A stretch of 64,000 bases of DNA, taken from assembly GCA_933207985.1 (NCBI GenBank), contig OW240921.1, positions 93,126,972-93,190,971 on the forward strand. The letters are read 5' to 3'. Shown here piece after piece: positions 33,623-44,232 of the stretch. Origin of the DNA: Pelobates cultripes. Taxonomy: Eukaryota > Chordata > Amphibia > Anura > Pelobatidae. Positions within the stretch are counted from its first letter, which is position 1; the number at the start of each line of letters is the position of its first letter. A model generated the notes under the pieces. The model did no database searches and was not told the origin of the DNA. It saw nothing but the letters and a program-made list of their open reading frames with translations. The translations under genes and the position numbers were made by a program.

Positions 33623-33754
33623 AGGAAGAGGTGTGGCCTTGACCAGAAGCGGTGGGGCACATTAAGATTGAGGGGGGTGCATAAGTTTAGTCATGCCTAG
33701 GGCAGCACAAAACCAAAATACACCACTGCAAACAACATGTCACCTACTCCCTAC

Positions 33755-34100
33755 AGTGCCAGTTGTGCCCCCCAAAAGCTTATCAGTGCCATCTCTGTAT
33801 CCAACTTCCCAGTGCCATACAGCTTCCCAGTGCTGTCTGTGTCCGAAAATAGCTAAGTGCCCTCTTTGTCCCAAAATAGAAAATCAGTGCCATCTTTGTT
33901 CCAAAATAGCTTAATCAGTGCTATCTTTGTGACCAAATAGTTTATTAGTGCCATCTTTGGGCCCAAATAGCTTATAGGAGCTATATTTGTCCCAAAACAG
34001 CTTATCAGGCCATCTTTGTCTCAAAATGGCTTATCAGTGCCATTTCTCTTTTCAAACAGCTTACCAGTGCCATGTTGTCCTCTGATAGTTTGTCAGCCCT
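33755..34100. repeat. Tandem repeat of about 30-33 bp
   Basis: Units resembling CAGTGCCATCTTTGTCCCAA followed by AATAGCTTAT recur about ten times with substitutions. They lie just outside the right end of hAT B. Confidence 0.85.
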
Positions 34101-34984
34101 GTAACGCCCCTATTTACCACTGTAACGTCTTAAAGCATAGAATTTAGCAGGGCTAACTGTACAGATATCTTAGCTATAATATAAGGAGTAAAGAGTTCCT
34201 AAATTACAACTAATTTATAGCAGAGTTTATAAGATTAAAGTGTATGCTTGCAATATCAGTAAAGTAGAATACCATACCCTCTTGAACATGTCAACCTCTC
34301 AGTCGTGATAAAATAGAGCAGCGTCTCTGTCTCTAAAATCTTTCCTCTGTGTCCCAATATTAACAAGTACACATATTTATACCTTAGATTTTCAATTAGG
34401 CCATGTTAGGACCTACCTTAACTTGGCAAAAATACAAGGTCATGTCTTAGTCATTTTACATGGGAACATCTTATGTGTAGACTAAAACATGACATGACAT
34501 GGAAAATTCCCTGACTTGTGGAATTACACTAACCTTGGACAAGAGGGCGTCCTAAAGTCTGAACACCATATTCACTGAATATCAGTAAGAGGTCATTTAT
34601 TAAAGAAACATTGTATAAAAAAAAAAATATGTTCCATTTCCAACAACTTTTCAGTTTGCAAAATCTATTAAAGACAAAGTACACAGTGTCAGGAGGTGTC
34701 CTAATCTTTGCCTCCCAGATTTTCTGCCCCGTATTGAGCACAAAAGGGGAGATGCCCAACACAAGGGGCAGTCCCTAACATAAGGGGCAGAGCCTAGCAC
34801 TGCACTCCCCATCAATGGACCTCGATCTACACCCTGCGCACCCTATTGGAATCAGCCCCAATAAGAGCTGAGCATACACCTGTTCATAGCAATAAATTAC
34901 AGCCATACATGTAAACATGAACCCTCTCAAAATACCTACAAATAGCAGGTGGAAGGTAGACATATGCTAAGGAGATGGCTGGGC

Positions 34985-35250
34985 CAATAATAGTAATCCA
35001 GAGTATAGCGAATACTGCATGCACTCCAACGAATTCCAAAGCAAAGGCAATTTTATTAGAACCAGGAACCAAAAGGCAACGTTTCGACCCCTTAGGACCT
35101 TTGTCAAGCTTGGAATTCGTTAGAGTGCCTGGATTATTCTGTATACTCAAAATTACATGTTTGGTCCTTCCTGGTACTGGGACTTATCCAATAGAGCACC
35201 CTGAATTCCATGACGAAGGGTTGAGTGCACTTCCATTATCTACATATGGC
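34985..35250 (-). ncRNA. Penelope-type repeat with hammerhead-like core (degenerate)
   Basis: On the minus strand, CTTGACAA stands where hammerheads have CUGAUGA. It is followed by a 5-bp stem with loop (GGTCC TAAG GGGTC) and GAAACGTT, the conserved GAAA plus minimal stem III. Outer arms GCACTCCAACGAATTCCAA and TTGGAATTCGTTAGAGTGC are inverted repeats. The order matches hammerhead motifs of Penelope-like elements, but the first core box is mutated, so it is probably inactive. Confidence 0.5.
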
Positions 35251-35273
35251 TATTAATAGTAATCCAAACCTAG

Positions 35274-35455
35274 CTATTATTATTATTATTGGTATTTATA
35301 TAGCGCCAGCTAATTCCGCATCGCTTTACAATACTATGAAAAGGGGGGAGAGAGGAGGGGAATTACAATAAATGAGACAATTACACAGTGACACAGGAAC
35401 AATAGGTAGATGAGGGCTCTGCTCAAACGAGCCTACAGTCTAGCTATGGCAGTGG
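35274..35455 (+). repeat. Dispersed repeat (SINE-like, family 'ATAGCGCCA')
   Basis: It starts TATTATTATTATTGGTATTT with TATAGCGCCAGCTAATTCCG and continues to GCTCTGCTCAAACGAGCCTA with CAGTCTA. The same head and tail appear at 44305-44450 and 53560-53705, so this is a defined repeat of roughly 150-180 bp. Confidence 0.7.
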
Positions 35456-35785
35456 AGCTCAGACATAACCAGTATGACTGTGAATTGGTAGTAATTTGAA
35501 CTGAATTCAAAGAGAATATTAGATTTTAAGCCATAACAGAGAAGTTGAATACTCACTTAATGCCTGACCAAGAGAGATTTTGGAAAGGGGTACAACAACT
35601 ATAAAATTGGCAGCCTAACCTGAACCCAAACCTGTATATTGTCCCATCACAAACCACTCCCTTTCTTTATTTTATATTAAATGTCTTATATTAATAATAC
35701 AACATTTGCTTCCCTGACCCCTTGCCAGCCTCCCCTGATTGTGGATTTCTCAAATGTTCAAAAAACAGAACTTTCTGTTCATATA

Positions 35786-36014
35786 GGCATCATTTTAATA
35801 TTGTTGGATATGCTTTCAAAATAATGCAATATTTTTGGATAAACTTTTTAATTATTTTTTAAAAATACTAAAATATCAAAAATATATCAATATATAAAAA
35901 AAATCAAACAATTAAAAATATATATATTTTTACCAATAATAAATAATTTTTTAATGTTTAACAAAAAATCAGAAATTATTTGAAAAGCTTATCCAACAGT
36001 ATTAAACCAAGACC
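35786..36014. mobile_element. AT-rich MITE, copy 1
   Basis: Ends TTTAATATTGTTGGATA (left) and TATCCAACAGTATTAAA (right) are inverted repeats around a very A/T-rich interior. A second member with the same ends (TTAATATT..AATATTAAATCGAGGCC) lies at 60935-61188. Confidence 0.65.
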
Positions 36015-36742
36015 ATGATATTTTACTAAAAATGTTTGGTCTCGGGGCGGAGCCTGACGGTTGAACCAGACGGACGCATGGTGGCGAGCTCTGTCGATCT
36101 AACAGTAAATAGACCCAAATTTCACGATACCGGTGCCGCAAAAAACAGCCCCCAGACACCTGTCCAACATGGGACGAAAAACTAAAAAGCAAAAAGCAGA
36201 CAAACCCAGGCCAGGGGCCACCATCGATGATCTATTCCGCAAGGTTCATGGGGCCTGTGTCCCAATATGGCCGCTGACCTCGAGGAATACTCAGACTCCT
36301 CGGAGGACTATACTTTACACGAGAGCACTGTGAGGGGGCTACCCCCGAACCTACCACGCAGGGCCGGACTGGCCCACCGGGATACCGGGAAATTTCCCGG
36401 TGGGCCGCGGCACCTGGGGCCGGTCTGACAGCCCTAATCATTGGGCTGACAGCTCCTGTGATCCCGGCCGGCCATGTGTGAGCTGTGCGGCCGCAGAGAG
36501 CCCCATGGGAGCAGGGGGAGCCAGGCGGCCGGCACAGCTCACACATGGCCGCCCGGGATCATAAAAAAAAAAAAAAAATTTGCGACAGGGGCGGAGCTTA
36601 CGTGCGGCGGGGCGGAGCTAGCGGGGGCGGGGCTTACTGTGCGGCGGGGGCCTGGCTGACTGCAGCATGGGAAGCAGTAAGGAGTCCCTGCTTCCCCAAC
36701 AACAAACCTCCAGGAGCTCCAAGCAGGAGGTAAGAAGCAGGT

Positions 36743-37202
36743 CAGTGTGTCTGTGTGAGTGTGTGACTGCCTGTGTGTGACTGTCTGTGTGTGACTGCCT
36801 GTGTGAGTGTGTGACTGTCTGTGTGTGACTGTCTGTGTGAGTGTGTGACTGTCTGTGTGAGTGTGTGACTGTCTGTGTGTGACTGCCTGTGAGTGTGTGA
36901 CTGTCTCTGTGTGACTGCCTGTGAGTGTGTGACTGTCTCTGTGTGAGTGTGTGACTGCCTGTGAGTGTGGGACTGTCTCTGTGTGAGTGTGTGACTGCTT
37001 GTGAGTGTGGGACTGCCTGTGAGTGTGGGACTGCCTGTGAGTGTGGGACTGTCTCTGTGTGAGTGTGTGACTGCCTGTGAGTGTGGGACTGTCTCTGTGT
37101 GAGTGTGTGACTGCCTGTGAGTGTATGACTGTCTCTGTGTGAGTGTGGGACTGTCTGTGAGTGTGGGACTGTCTCTGTGTGATTGTGTGAGTGTGGGACT
37201 GT
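36743..37202. repeat. Minisatellite (TGTGTGACTGTCTGTGTGAG)n inside hAT C
   Basis: Units of about 20-40 bp built from GTGTGACTG[CT]CTGTGAGTGTG run from about 36743 up to the gap. The minus-strand frame is a Thr/His/Ser repeat artefact. Confidence 0.9.
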
Positions 37203-37302
37203 NNNNNNNNNNNNNNNNNNNNNNNNNNNNNNNNNNNNNNNNNNNNNNNNNNNNNNNNNNNNNNNNNNNNNNNNNNNNNNNNNNNNNNNNNNNNNNNNNN
37301 NN
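37203..37302. other. Assembly gap (100 N)
   Basis: One hundred N bases. By comparison with the complete Tc1-like copy at 56336-57897, at least about 292 bases of transposon 5' end are missing here, plus an unknown amount of minisatellite. The N count is therefore nominal. Confidence 0.98.
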
Positions 37303-38238
37303 TCTTAAAATTGCAAAGCTTCTGAAGCGTGATCATCGAACAATCAAGCGCTTCATTCAAAATAGTCAACAGGGTCGCAAGAAGCGTGTGGAAAAACCAA
37401 GGCGCAAAATAACTGCCCATGAACTGAGAAAAGTCAAGCGTGCAGCTGCCACGATGCCACTTGCCACCAGTTTGGCCATATTTCCGAGCTGCAACATCAC
37501 TGGAGTGCCCAAAAGCACAAGGTGTGCAATACTCAGAGACATGGCCAAGGTAAGAAAGGTTGAAAGACGACCACCACTGAACAAGACACACAAGCTGAAA
37601 CGTCAAGACTGAGCCAAGAAATATCTCAAGACTGATTTTTCTAAGGTTTTATGGACTGATGAAATGAGAGTGAGTCTTGATGGGCCAGATGGATGGGCCC
37701 GTGGCTGGATTGGTAAAGGGCAGAGAGCTCCAGTCCGACTCAGACGCCAGCAAGGTGGAGGTGGAGTACTGGTTTGGCTGGTATCATCAAGATGAGCTTG
37801 TGGGGCCTTTTCGGGTTGAGGATGAGTCAAGCTCAACTCCCAGTCCTACTGCCAGTTCCTGGAAGACACCTTCTTCAAGCAGTGGTACAGGAAGAAGTCT
37901 GCATCCTTCAAGAAAAACATGATTTTCATGCAGGACAATGCTCCATCACACGCGTCCAAGTACTCCACAGCGTGGCTGGCAAGAAAGGGTATAAAAGAAA
38001 TCTAATGACATGGCCTCCTTGTTCACCTGATCTGAACCCCATTGAGAACCTGTGGTCCATCATCAAATGTGAGATTTACAAGGAGGGAAAACAGTACACC
38101 TCTCTGAACAATGTCTGGGAGGCTGTGGTTGCTGCTGCACGCAATGTTGATGGTGAACAGATCAAAACACTGACAGAATCCATGGATGGCAGGCTTTTGA
38201 GTGTCCTTGCAAAGAAAGGTGGCTATCTTGGTCACTGA
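37303..38238 (+). pseudogene. Tc1-like (DD37E) transposase, copy A, inactivated
   Basis: The helix-turn-helix part begins at LKIAKLLKRDHRTIKRFIQN, because the first codons fall in the gap. It runs to KRQD and then hits TGA at 37610-37612, where the family has a Trp codon. Further on, small deletions shift the frame near 37780-37830 and near 38000 (AAAGAAATCTAA where copy B has AAAGAAGAAAATCTAA). The catalytic segment DNAPSH and NPIENLW are still readable. The protein cannot be made. Confidence 0.9.
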
Positions 38239-38562
38239 TTTGTTTTTGTTTTGTTTTTGAATGTCAGAAATGTATATTTGTAAATGTTGAGATGTTATAT
38301 TGGTTTCACTGGTAATAATAAATAATTGAAATGGGTATATATTTGTTTTTTGTTAAGTTGCCTAATAATTATGCACAGTAATAGTCACCTGCACACACAG
38401 ATATCCCCCTAACATAGCTATAACTAAAAACAAACTAAAAACTACTTCCAAAAATATTCAGCTTTGATATTAATGAGTTTTTTGGGTTCATTGAGAACAT
38501 GGTTGTTGTTCAATAATAAAATTAATCCTCAAAAATACAACTTGCCTAATAATTCTGCACTC

Positions 38563-38565
<3 letters not shown>
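37303..38565 (+). mobile_element. Tc1-like DD37E transposon, copy A (5' part lost in gap)
   Basis: The sequence matches copy B (56628-57897) almost base for base. It ends with the terminal inverted repeat TTGCCTAATAATTCTGCACT followed by CCTG, one C short of copy B. The next bases are TA, the Tc1 target, continuing as a (TA)n run. It lies inside hAT C. Confidence 0.92.

Positions 38566-38622
<57 letters not shown>
38566..38622. repeat. (TA)n microsatellite
   Basis: About 28 TA units directly abut the 3' end of the Tc1-like element. They were either the insertion target or expanded from the duplicated TA. Confidence 0.95.
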
Positions 38623-38626
<4 letters not shown>

Positions 38627-39696
38627 AGTATAGTGTGTAATTTTTGTCTTGTTAACTATTTAGTATCCAGTGTCCAATATATGTAATGTGACATCATTTT
38701 TATCACTACTTTCCTTGCTAGTGGGGGAATTTTCCCACCAAGGGGAGTTACTATTCTGTAATTAATAATAAGTAGTATAATAGTACATTTATTCAATTTT
38801 GAGCTCCACTAGGTATAAGCAAGCCTCTTTATGTCTCTTATGTTGATTGTTTTTCCTATTGATATTAATCTGTAATCACAGATATTGACCCACTAAGGAT
38901 TATATTAAAGTCTAAACCTGTGAATTATAGTATTTATTTTTAGAGTCATTAGGAAGGGAGGTTTGCCATTTGGCATTTATGTCTTTTTCTGTCTGACCCA
39001 TTTATTAGTATCCTTTTCAATTGTACTTCCTCATGGTATATAGCTTTACTTATTATACTCTTCAGCATTTATCTTTGTTTATTTTTCCAGTGGATACTCA
39101 TTTTGAGTATCTTATAGTACTTTTGACTAGGGGTTATGCCCCAAGACACTACTGGAGTGTCTTATAAGGTGTAATTTCTACAGGCTGAGTGGATTAGTCT
39201 ATTTATAGACAGCCATCACCTGTAGATATATTTTTTCTTCCTTTTATAAATAAAAACACCCTACATAGCACAATGACTTATGGGGCTGCTTCGTATCCCC
39301 AGTCCGGCCCTGCTACCACGAGTGACCCCCACGACCCAGAGACGCGGGCCCGGTGACCGCCGCAGCAATTAAAGCTATGCTGGGAAGTGGCCCAACTCCA
39401 CGCCGACCTTACAAGCCTGGTCGGCCGCATAGGGGTGGTGGAGACCTCGACAGATATAAACAAACAAGCCATATCGGAGATCCAGGCTGAAATAAAAACG
39501 TTGAAGCTGCAGCAAGCCACACACGAGCGGCGCTTTGTAGTGATGGAAGACCACAGACGCCGCAACAATTTGAAGGTTAGAGGTGTCCCTGAGGACATCC
39601 CAACGGCGGAACTCCCTCACCTAATGCGCAGACTAATGGGCACACTGCTAGCGCCTAAGCAAGCGAGAAATGTCGCCATAGATGCAGTCTTCAGGA

Positions 39697-40191
39697 CAGT
39701 GGTGTATTTTGGATTTGTGCTGCCGTAGGCACGACAAAATTCAGGCAACCCCAAAATCTAAATTTGCCCCCCCAATTCATGTCAAGGCCATTTTTTTGAC
39801 TGACAGACAAATGCCCTCATTGATACATGCACTGATATACACTCACTGACAGATACACAGTCATTCATTGGCATACACATAGTCATTGGTACACACTGTT
39901 TAACCAACACACACTTTCACTGACAGACACACACTGACACACCCACTCGCTGACAGGCACACACTCTCCGATACATATAATATGACATACACACACTCAC
40001 AGGCACACCCATTCTCACTCACAGACACACACTGACAGCCACACTCACTCACAGTAAGGTGGACAGCCCCAGAACACGAGGCAAACAAGGCATTTGTCTG
40101 GGAGCTTAGGTGGCATTTTTTGGCGCCCCCCCCCCCCGAAAGTGCCGCCCTAGGCAAATTCCTTGTTTGCCTTGTGGTAAATACATCCCTG
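39697..40191. mobile_element. Non-autonomous hAT element D (495 bp)
   Basis: The left end CAGTGGTGTATTTTGG and right end GGTAAATACATCCCTG are imperfect inverted repeats. The flanks CTTCAGGA (39689-39696) and CTTCAGGG (40192-40199) are an 8-bp duplication with one mismatch. The interior is CACTGACAGACACACA-type repeats and a C-run; there is no ORF. The left TIR is shared with hAT B. Confidence 0.82.
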
Positions 40192-41469
40192 CTTCAGGGT
40201 ACGGAAACCCCAGAGGGCATCAGCATTGAGAGACCTGGTAGTAAAATACCGCAACTCTGCAGACAAAAAGACGCTCTCAGGGGAAAGACCCCGCTCGAGA
40301 ACATGACCCTGTCCTTTTATGCCGACTTGTCGGGCGACACACTCCAATGGAGGAGGACACTGCATCTGGTTACCAAGCTGCTCAAACAGCACGACATCAG
40401 TTATCACTGGCGCCTACCCCAAGCATTGCAGGTGCTACAAGAAAACGCTGTCCACTCCATCACGGACCTACAGTGAGCCACTTCACTGCTGCAAAAGCTC
40501 ACCCTGCCCGCGGACTCCCTGCTAACTGCCGGACAAACAGAGCTGACCCCAGCGGGACACCAATGGAATCCAGCGACAGCCATACCGTTTGTGCCTAAAA
40601 TCGTGAGGCCTACTGCGTACGCAGCCATCACAACCTGAACTGGGGAACTGCATTGTTACCACCAGCCACCCCACTAAAGGGAACTTGCATCCTTATAAAC
40701 TCGTAACCGGCTAACATTGCTCACCTGTATCTTTTATCACTACTCGAGCCAAAGAACACTCTTACTGCTGACCACCACCCGGCTAATGGGGACTCAGATC
40801 AAAGTATTGTATTCTTAATCTGACCCTTTTATCTTATTTTAGATGTTTTTGTTGGCTACACTCGATGCCCCCTTGCTCACAGAGAGCAACATAATCACCA
40901 ATCTACTACTAAATAGAGGTTAATATGCTAAAAAAGTGACAGATCTTTCTGTTTATGTATACATCTCCTTTCTATTATAGTGTATTATAAGCAGCCTCAC
41001 TGTGAATGTATCAGTGCACTCAGTACAGTTAGTCCACTCGCTAACCACATCCAATAGAACAGCCTCCATAATCTCCCATGCATGGGCCACAGGGCTCATA
41101 ACCACCATTACTCTGATCCAGCCTGATCTTAAAGCACTTGACTGTACTCATAATAGCCATAACTCGTTAGCAAATGCAACCACTTATTATGTATTATTAT
41201 AGTGTACCATCACTGTTTAATAACTTCGCCTCGTTAAGTCTCGTTAAACCTCGTGAGAGCCAAGAAGCAATTTAAGTTTCTTAGAAGTACCTGACTAGCA
41301 AGATACACTCATTTTTTTTTTTTTTTAAAAAGCATGTCAAATAAACGCCATACCACTGTTATACATTGTTTGAAAGTGCATGGTTTGCTCCGCTACTGTG
41401 GCGATGCAAGCTAGTTATATGTATTATCTGCGCATCAAAAATAAAGAATATATAAAAATGTTTGGTCTC

Positions 41470-42538
41470 ATTCTGATGTGACATGTATTTACTTTCTACA
41501 CAACAAAAAAAAACATACATAAAGATAGAACTCAAGTATAATAAAAAAGTGTCCCTTTGCACAGCTGAGGTAGGATCCAAATAGGTATGTCCTTTGGATG
41601 AGTGAGACACTACACATAGTGGCGCATATTAAGTCCAGAAGTCTTGTATTTATAGAAAACAGATTAATATTATGCAAGATCAAACCCGCACATGAAAAAT
41701 AATCTTCCTTCCCACAAGATGGCGCTACCTTATCACCTTTCTGCAAGTATAATACAAGTTAAAGTCTATTCATCTTTAATAGACTCAACTCATATTCCTG
41801 TCTGATACAATTTAAATGACCACTAACTAGGCAACACATGGCATGACTGTTGTTGTTGGCTACTACTCCCATAATCCCCTACACCATACACATACTTATT
41901 CATGGAAGAAAGATAAACAGGTTTCATTTTGATGTTGTTTATTATTAATCGTGTGTTAAGCACTATAGTTATAAGCTGTGTGCATTTTGGATTTTATGAG
42001 ATTGCGAAAATTAATAAATGTAAATCTCCATAAACAATTGGAGAAAATGGAGGAGTCAGGCAGTTCAATGTCACAAGACTGGTAAACGTTCCGCAGAATT
42101 AACTTAACGTACCTCTCAAACATACCAAGCTACAATGGAGTGACGATGAGAGAGACAGGCCCATCTGGAAAAGGTGAAGACCAACTGATAAGGGGACATT
42201 TCATCCTGGTCTTCATGCACGCCAGACTGTTTGCTGCTCTGGCCTGCCTTGTCAGGGCTACACATGCGCAGAGCAGCTCAATACCCTGCATTTCTGTTGC
42301 ACAGAGGAGAGCATTCAATGATGTGCTCGTACCATGCATTTTGGGCCCGTTTACCCAATGTGTCCATCAGCAGGACAACAGGGAACACAACTGAGATGGT
42401 GGGAAATAAGCCCCAAATAGGGACTTTTGGTTAGTATGCAATAAAATGTAAGCTTGTAACTAAGTAATAGTATTCGCTGGGAGAAAAAAAAAAGGAATTT
42501 AATTATTTTTTAAATCAGCACATCAAGTAGGCTTTACA
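41470..42538. other. Region without recognised genes
   Basis: Short open frames near 42130-42440 overlap on both strands without domain similarity. Nothing further can be supported. Confidence 0.35.
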
Positions 42539-42554
42539 CTCTTTCCCACTTTTT

Positions 42555-44232
42555 TTGTCAATCTTTGTTTTTATTAAGGCATAGGTTAAGACAGTACAGA
42601 ATGCAAAACATGGAGTTAGAGTACATCAATGTTTGGTTTACAAGGCATTTTAAGTACTTAAGGTCCCGCTTGGGTCAGCCTCTTTTTTATAGAGTAAGGT
42701 AACAGTGCAGGTTAAACTACTAGTCAGCCGTAATGCATTTGATAGTTGTAAGGTTTTTATAGTCAATTCAGGCATCGCTCTAAATAATACTGTGAACATG
42801 CAATTATAGTAGGGTGAACACATAATGCGCATGTAGTAGCTATCTACGTAGGGGTTCAACCGTGTCATTGGCATTTTAAGCTTGCAACATAACAGGTTAA
42901 GTGCTCAAGGTTAAGTAACGAGAGGCTGTCACAGTGTTATGATTAAACTTATTCACACACAGGCTAAACTTAACTGTATAGTACTGCATTGGGGGATTAC
43001 TCAACCTGCTCTTAGCTTAAAGCAAGTGTGAGGGATGAAACAGGTAAAGCATTTAGCGGTTTAGTGTGATTGAACCCACTGGTGGACTGCATAAGTGTCA
43101 AGTAAGCAATGTCCTGGTGTGGGTTGCTAGTGGAGTTGCTTATCATGTTGAGAATTACGCTGGGTTACCCACCAACCTTCTGGAGCTAGTCTAGTGAACT
43201 CTATTCACGAAGACAGCAAAGTTAACGTGGCTGCTCGGTGGGGGCTCAATTAAGTGTATCCGCACAGACAGTTCAAGCAGTGCCCCGGCTGTGGGCGGTA
43301 TGAAGTGGGGCTGTGGGCCAATGAGCCATCCATCAGCCGATACCTCTGCTGGGGAGGTCGGTACCCCGAACTGGTCGAGTTACCAAGAGGTCGGTGAGCT
43401 GCTGGTATAAGGAGGGAGCACTCCAGCCCCAGGCCGGTATGAAGGCCAGCACCTGCGATCCACAGACTCGGTGTCTCGTAGTTGAGGCCGGGTCTACCCT
43501 CTGTTGGGTGCCATGGAGAGATGGGTGTTCTAACGTCGCCTGCGACGGTCGGGCTTCCGGCGGTGTGGTCAGTGCCATGGAGGTTTCCTCCGGGAGGCCT
43601 TCGGCCCAGGAAGGATTGTGGGGCGGGCTGTGACAGTAGCTCTGTGGGGTTTACCCGATGGAGGTCTTTCCCAGCTCCGCACCTCGTCCCTCCTTACTGA
43701 TCCCACTGGATCAGGCTGTTCCCGCCTGCAGCGTTGCTCCAAGCGCTCCCAGAGCCTATCTAGTCGCTCAGTGTACTGCTCCTCTAGGTGATTGCTTTGG
43801 CTGCTTTGATGGGCGGGCACGGGCTTCTGCCACTGAGCCGCGGACGCCATCTTGTGTGGCCTACTGGTCGCATTGTTCAGGCTGCAGGATATAGCCGGGG
43901 CTTGCGGTGTCTTTTTCCCAGGGTTGGTGGGGACCGGTCCAAAGGGGGGGAACAGGGACCCATGCCGAGGTTGTAGCTTAGTGTGGCCCCAGGAGAGCGG
44001 CCGTCTCCCCCGCGGCCCCTTCGTTTGTCTCGGTGTGCAGTAGGCCCCGGTTTCTGCAGTCGGAACTTCAAGATTCGCGTACCGTAGGGTGCCGCTTTGG
44101 GTGCAGATTTGCCCCCTCGATCTGGCATGCCGTTTCAGGCTCGTTAGGTCATCGTTAGGGCTTAGATTATGCCCGCTGCCACCAGAGCGTTTAGCATGTG
44201 CGCCGGCCATCTTGGCGGTCAGGCCCCGCCCC
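42555..44232 (-). mobile_element. Non-autonomous L1-type element, minus strand (1.68 kb)
   Basis: The exact 16-bp duplication CTCTTTCCCACTTTTT flanks it (42539-42554 and 44233-44248). Read on the element strand this is AAAAAGTGGGAAAGAG, again starting with five A. The 5' end (at 44232, minus strand) GGGGGCGGGGCCTGACCGCC matches the head of the element at 36044. The 3' end has AATAAAAACAAAGATTGAC. One ORF fills the 5' part and the rest is non-coding. Confidence 0.85.
43569..44210 (-). CDS. ORF of the non-autonomous L1-type element, unknown function
   Basis: The frame opens at ATG 44210 (within AAGATGGCC) close to the element's 5' end and is open for about 213 codons. The product is Arg/Pro/Gly-rich with a short predicted coiled-coil-like patch (EEQYTERLDRLWERLEQRCR). 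It has neither an RRM landmark nor endonuclease/RT motifs. It may be a remnant or a diverged relative of an ORF1 N-terminal half. Because the region is GC-rich, part of the openness may be chance. Confidence 0.4.
   Translation of the reverse strand: MAGAHAKRSGGSGHNLSPNDDLTSLKRHARSRGQICTQSGTLRYANLEVPTAETGAYCTPRQTKGPRGRRPLSWGHTKLQPRHGSLFPPFGPVPTNPGKKTPQAPAISCSLNNATSRPHKMASAAQWQKPVPAHQSSQSNHLEEQYTERLDRLWERLEQRCRREQPDPVGSVRRDEVRSWERPPSGKPHRATVTARPTILPGPKASRRKPPWH

Larger units (their letters stand above)
30879..33728. mobile_element. hAT element B (2.85 kb, composite)
   Basis: The left end is CAGTGGTGTATC (30879-30890) and the right end ATACACCACTG (33718-33728). They are flanked by the near-identical 8-bp duplication CAGACAAC (30871-30878) and CAAACAAC (33729-33736). 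The right TIR matches the left end of hAT D (39697) for 16 of 17 bases, so the two belong to one family. No transposase is visible. The interior has a tRNA-like segment, a long minisatellite and a palindrome-rich block, so several later insertions are likely. Confidence 0.75.
36359..39312. mobile_element. hAT element C, carrying a minisatellite and a Tc1-like insertion
   Basis: Perfect 14-bp terminal inverted repeats CAGGGCCGGACTGG (36359) and CCAGTCCGGCCCTG (ending 39312) are flanked by the exact 8-bp duplication CTACCACG (36351-36358 and 39313-39320). The interior holds a GC-rich leader, a (GTGTGACTGTCT)n minisatellite, the assembly gap and most of a Tc1-like element. No hAT transposase is seen. 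It sits inside the ORF1-like gene of the L1 derivative, so it inserted later. Confidence 0.9.
36169..40476 (+). pseudogene. L1 ORF1-like gene broken by hAT C and hAT D
   Basis: Three coding pieces are separated by the insertions: 36169-36358 (MGRKTKKQKADKPRPG, basic N-terminus), 39321-39696 (coiled coil QAEIKTLKLQQATHERRFVV and the RRM entry RRRNNLKVRGVPEDI) and 40200-40476 (C-terminal domain, near TPLENMTLSFYADLS). The RNNLKVRGVPE block is the same landmark as RNNIRLRGLPE in the intact L1 ORF1 at 1085-2065. Frame changes occur within the pieces, so the ORF was decaying or had shifted besides the insertions. The product would bind L1 RNA. Confidence 0.8.
36044..41453 (+). mobile_element. ORF1-only, non-autonomous L1-type element split by two hAT insertions
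   Basis: A perfect 16-bp duplication AAAAATGTTTGGTCTC flanks the element (36028-36043 and 41454-41469). The 5' end GGGGCGGAGCCTGACGG resembles those of the full-length L1 and of the element at 42555-44232. The 3' end has AATAAAGAATATAT. Removing hAT C (36359-39312) and hAT D (39697-40191) with one copy of each duplication leaves about 1.9 kb: an ORF1-like part and a 3' part, with no endonuclease or RT. It resembles in layout the 'half-L1' (HAL1) elements of mammals, which is an inference by analogy. Confidence 0.82.

Noticed and set aside
36539..37612. Long frames spanning the N gap
   Set aside because: They join minisatellite, N bases and transposase sequence. The part on the plus strand after the gap is real transposase; the rest is artefact.
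42130..42434. Overlapping ORFs on both strands near 42.2 kb
   Set aside because: They are short, without a domain, splice context or codon signature, and are probably chance.
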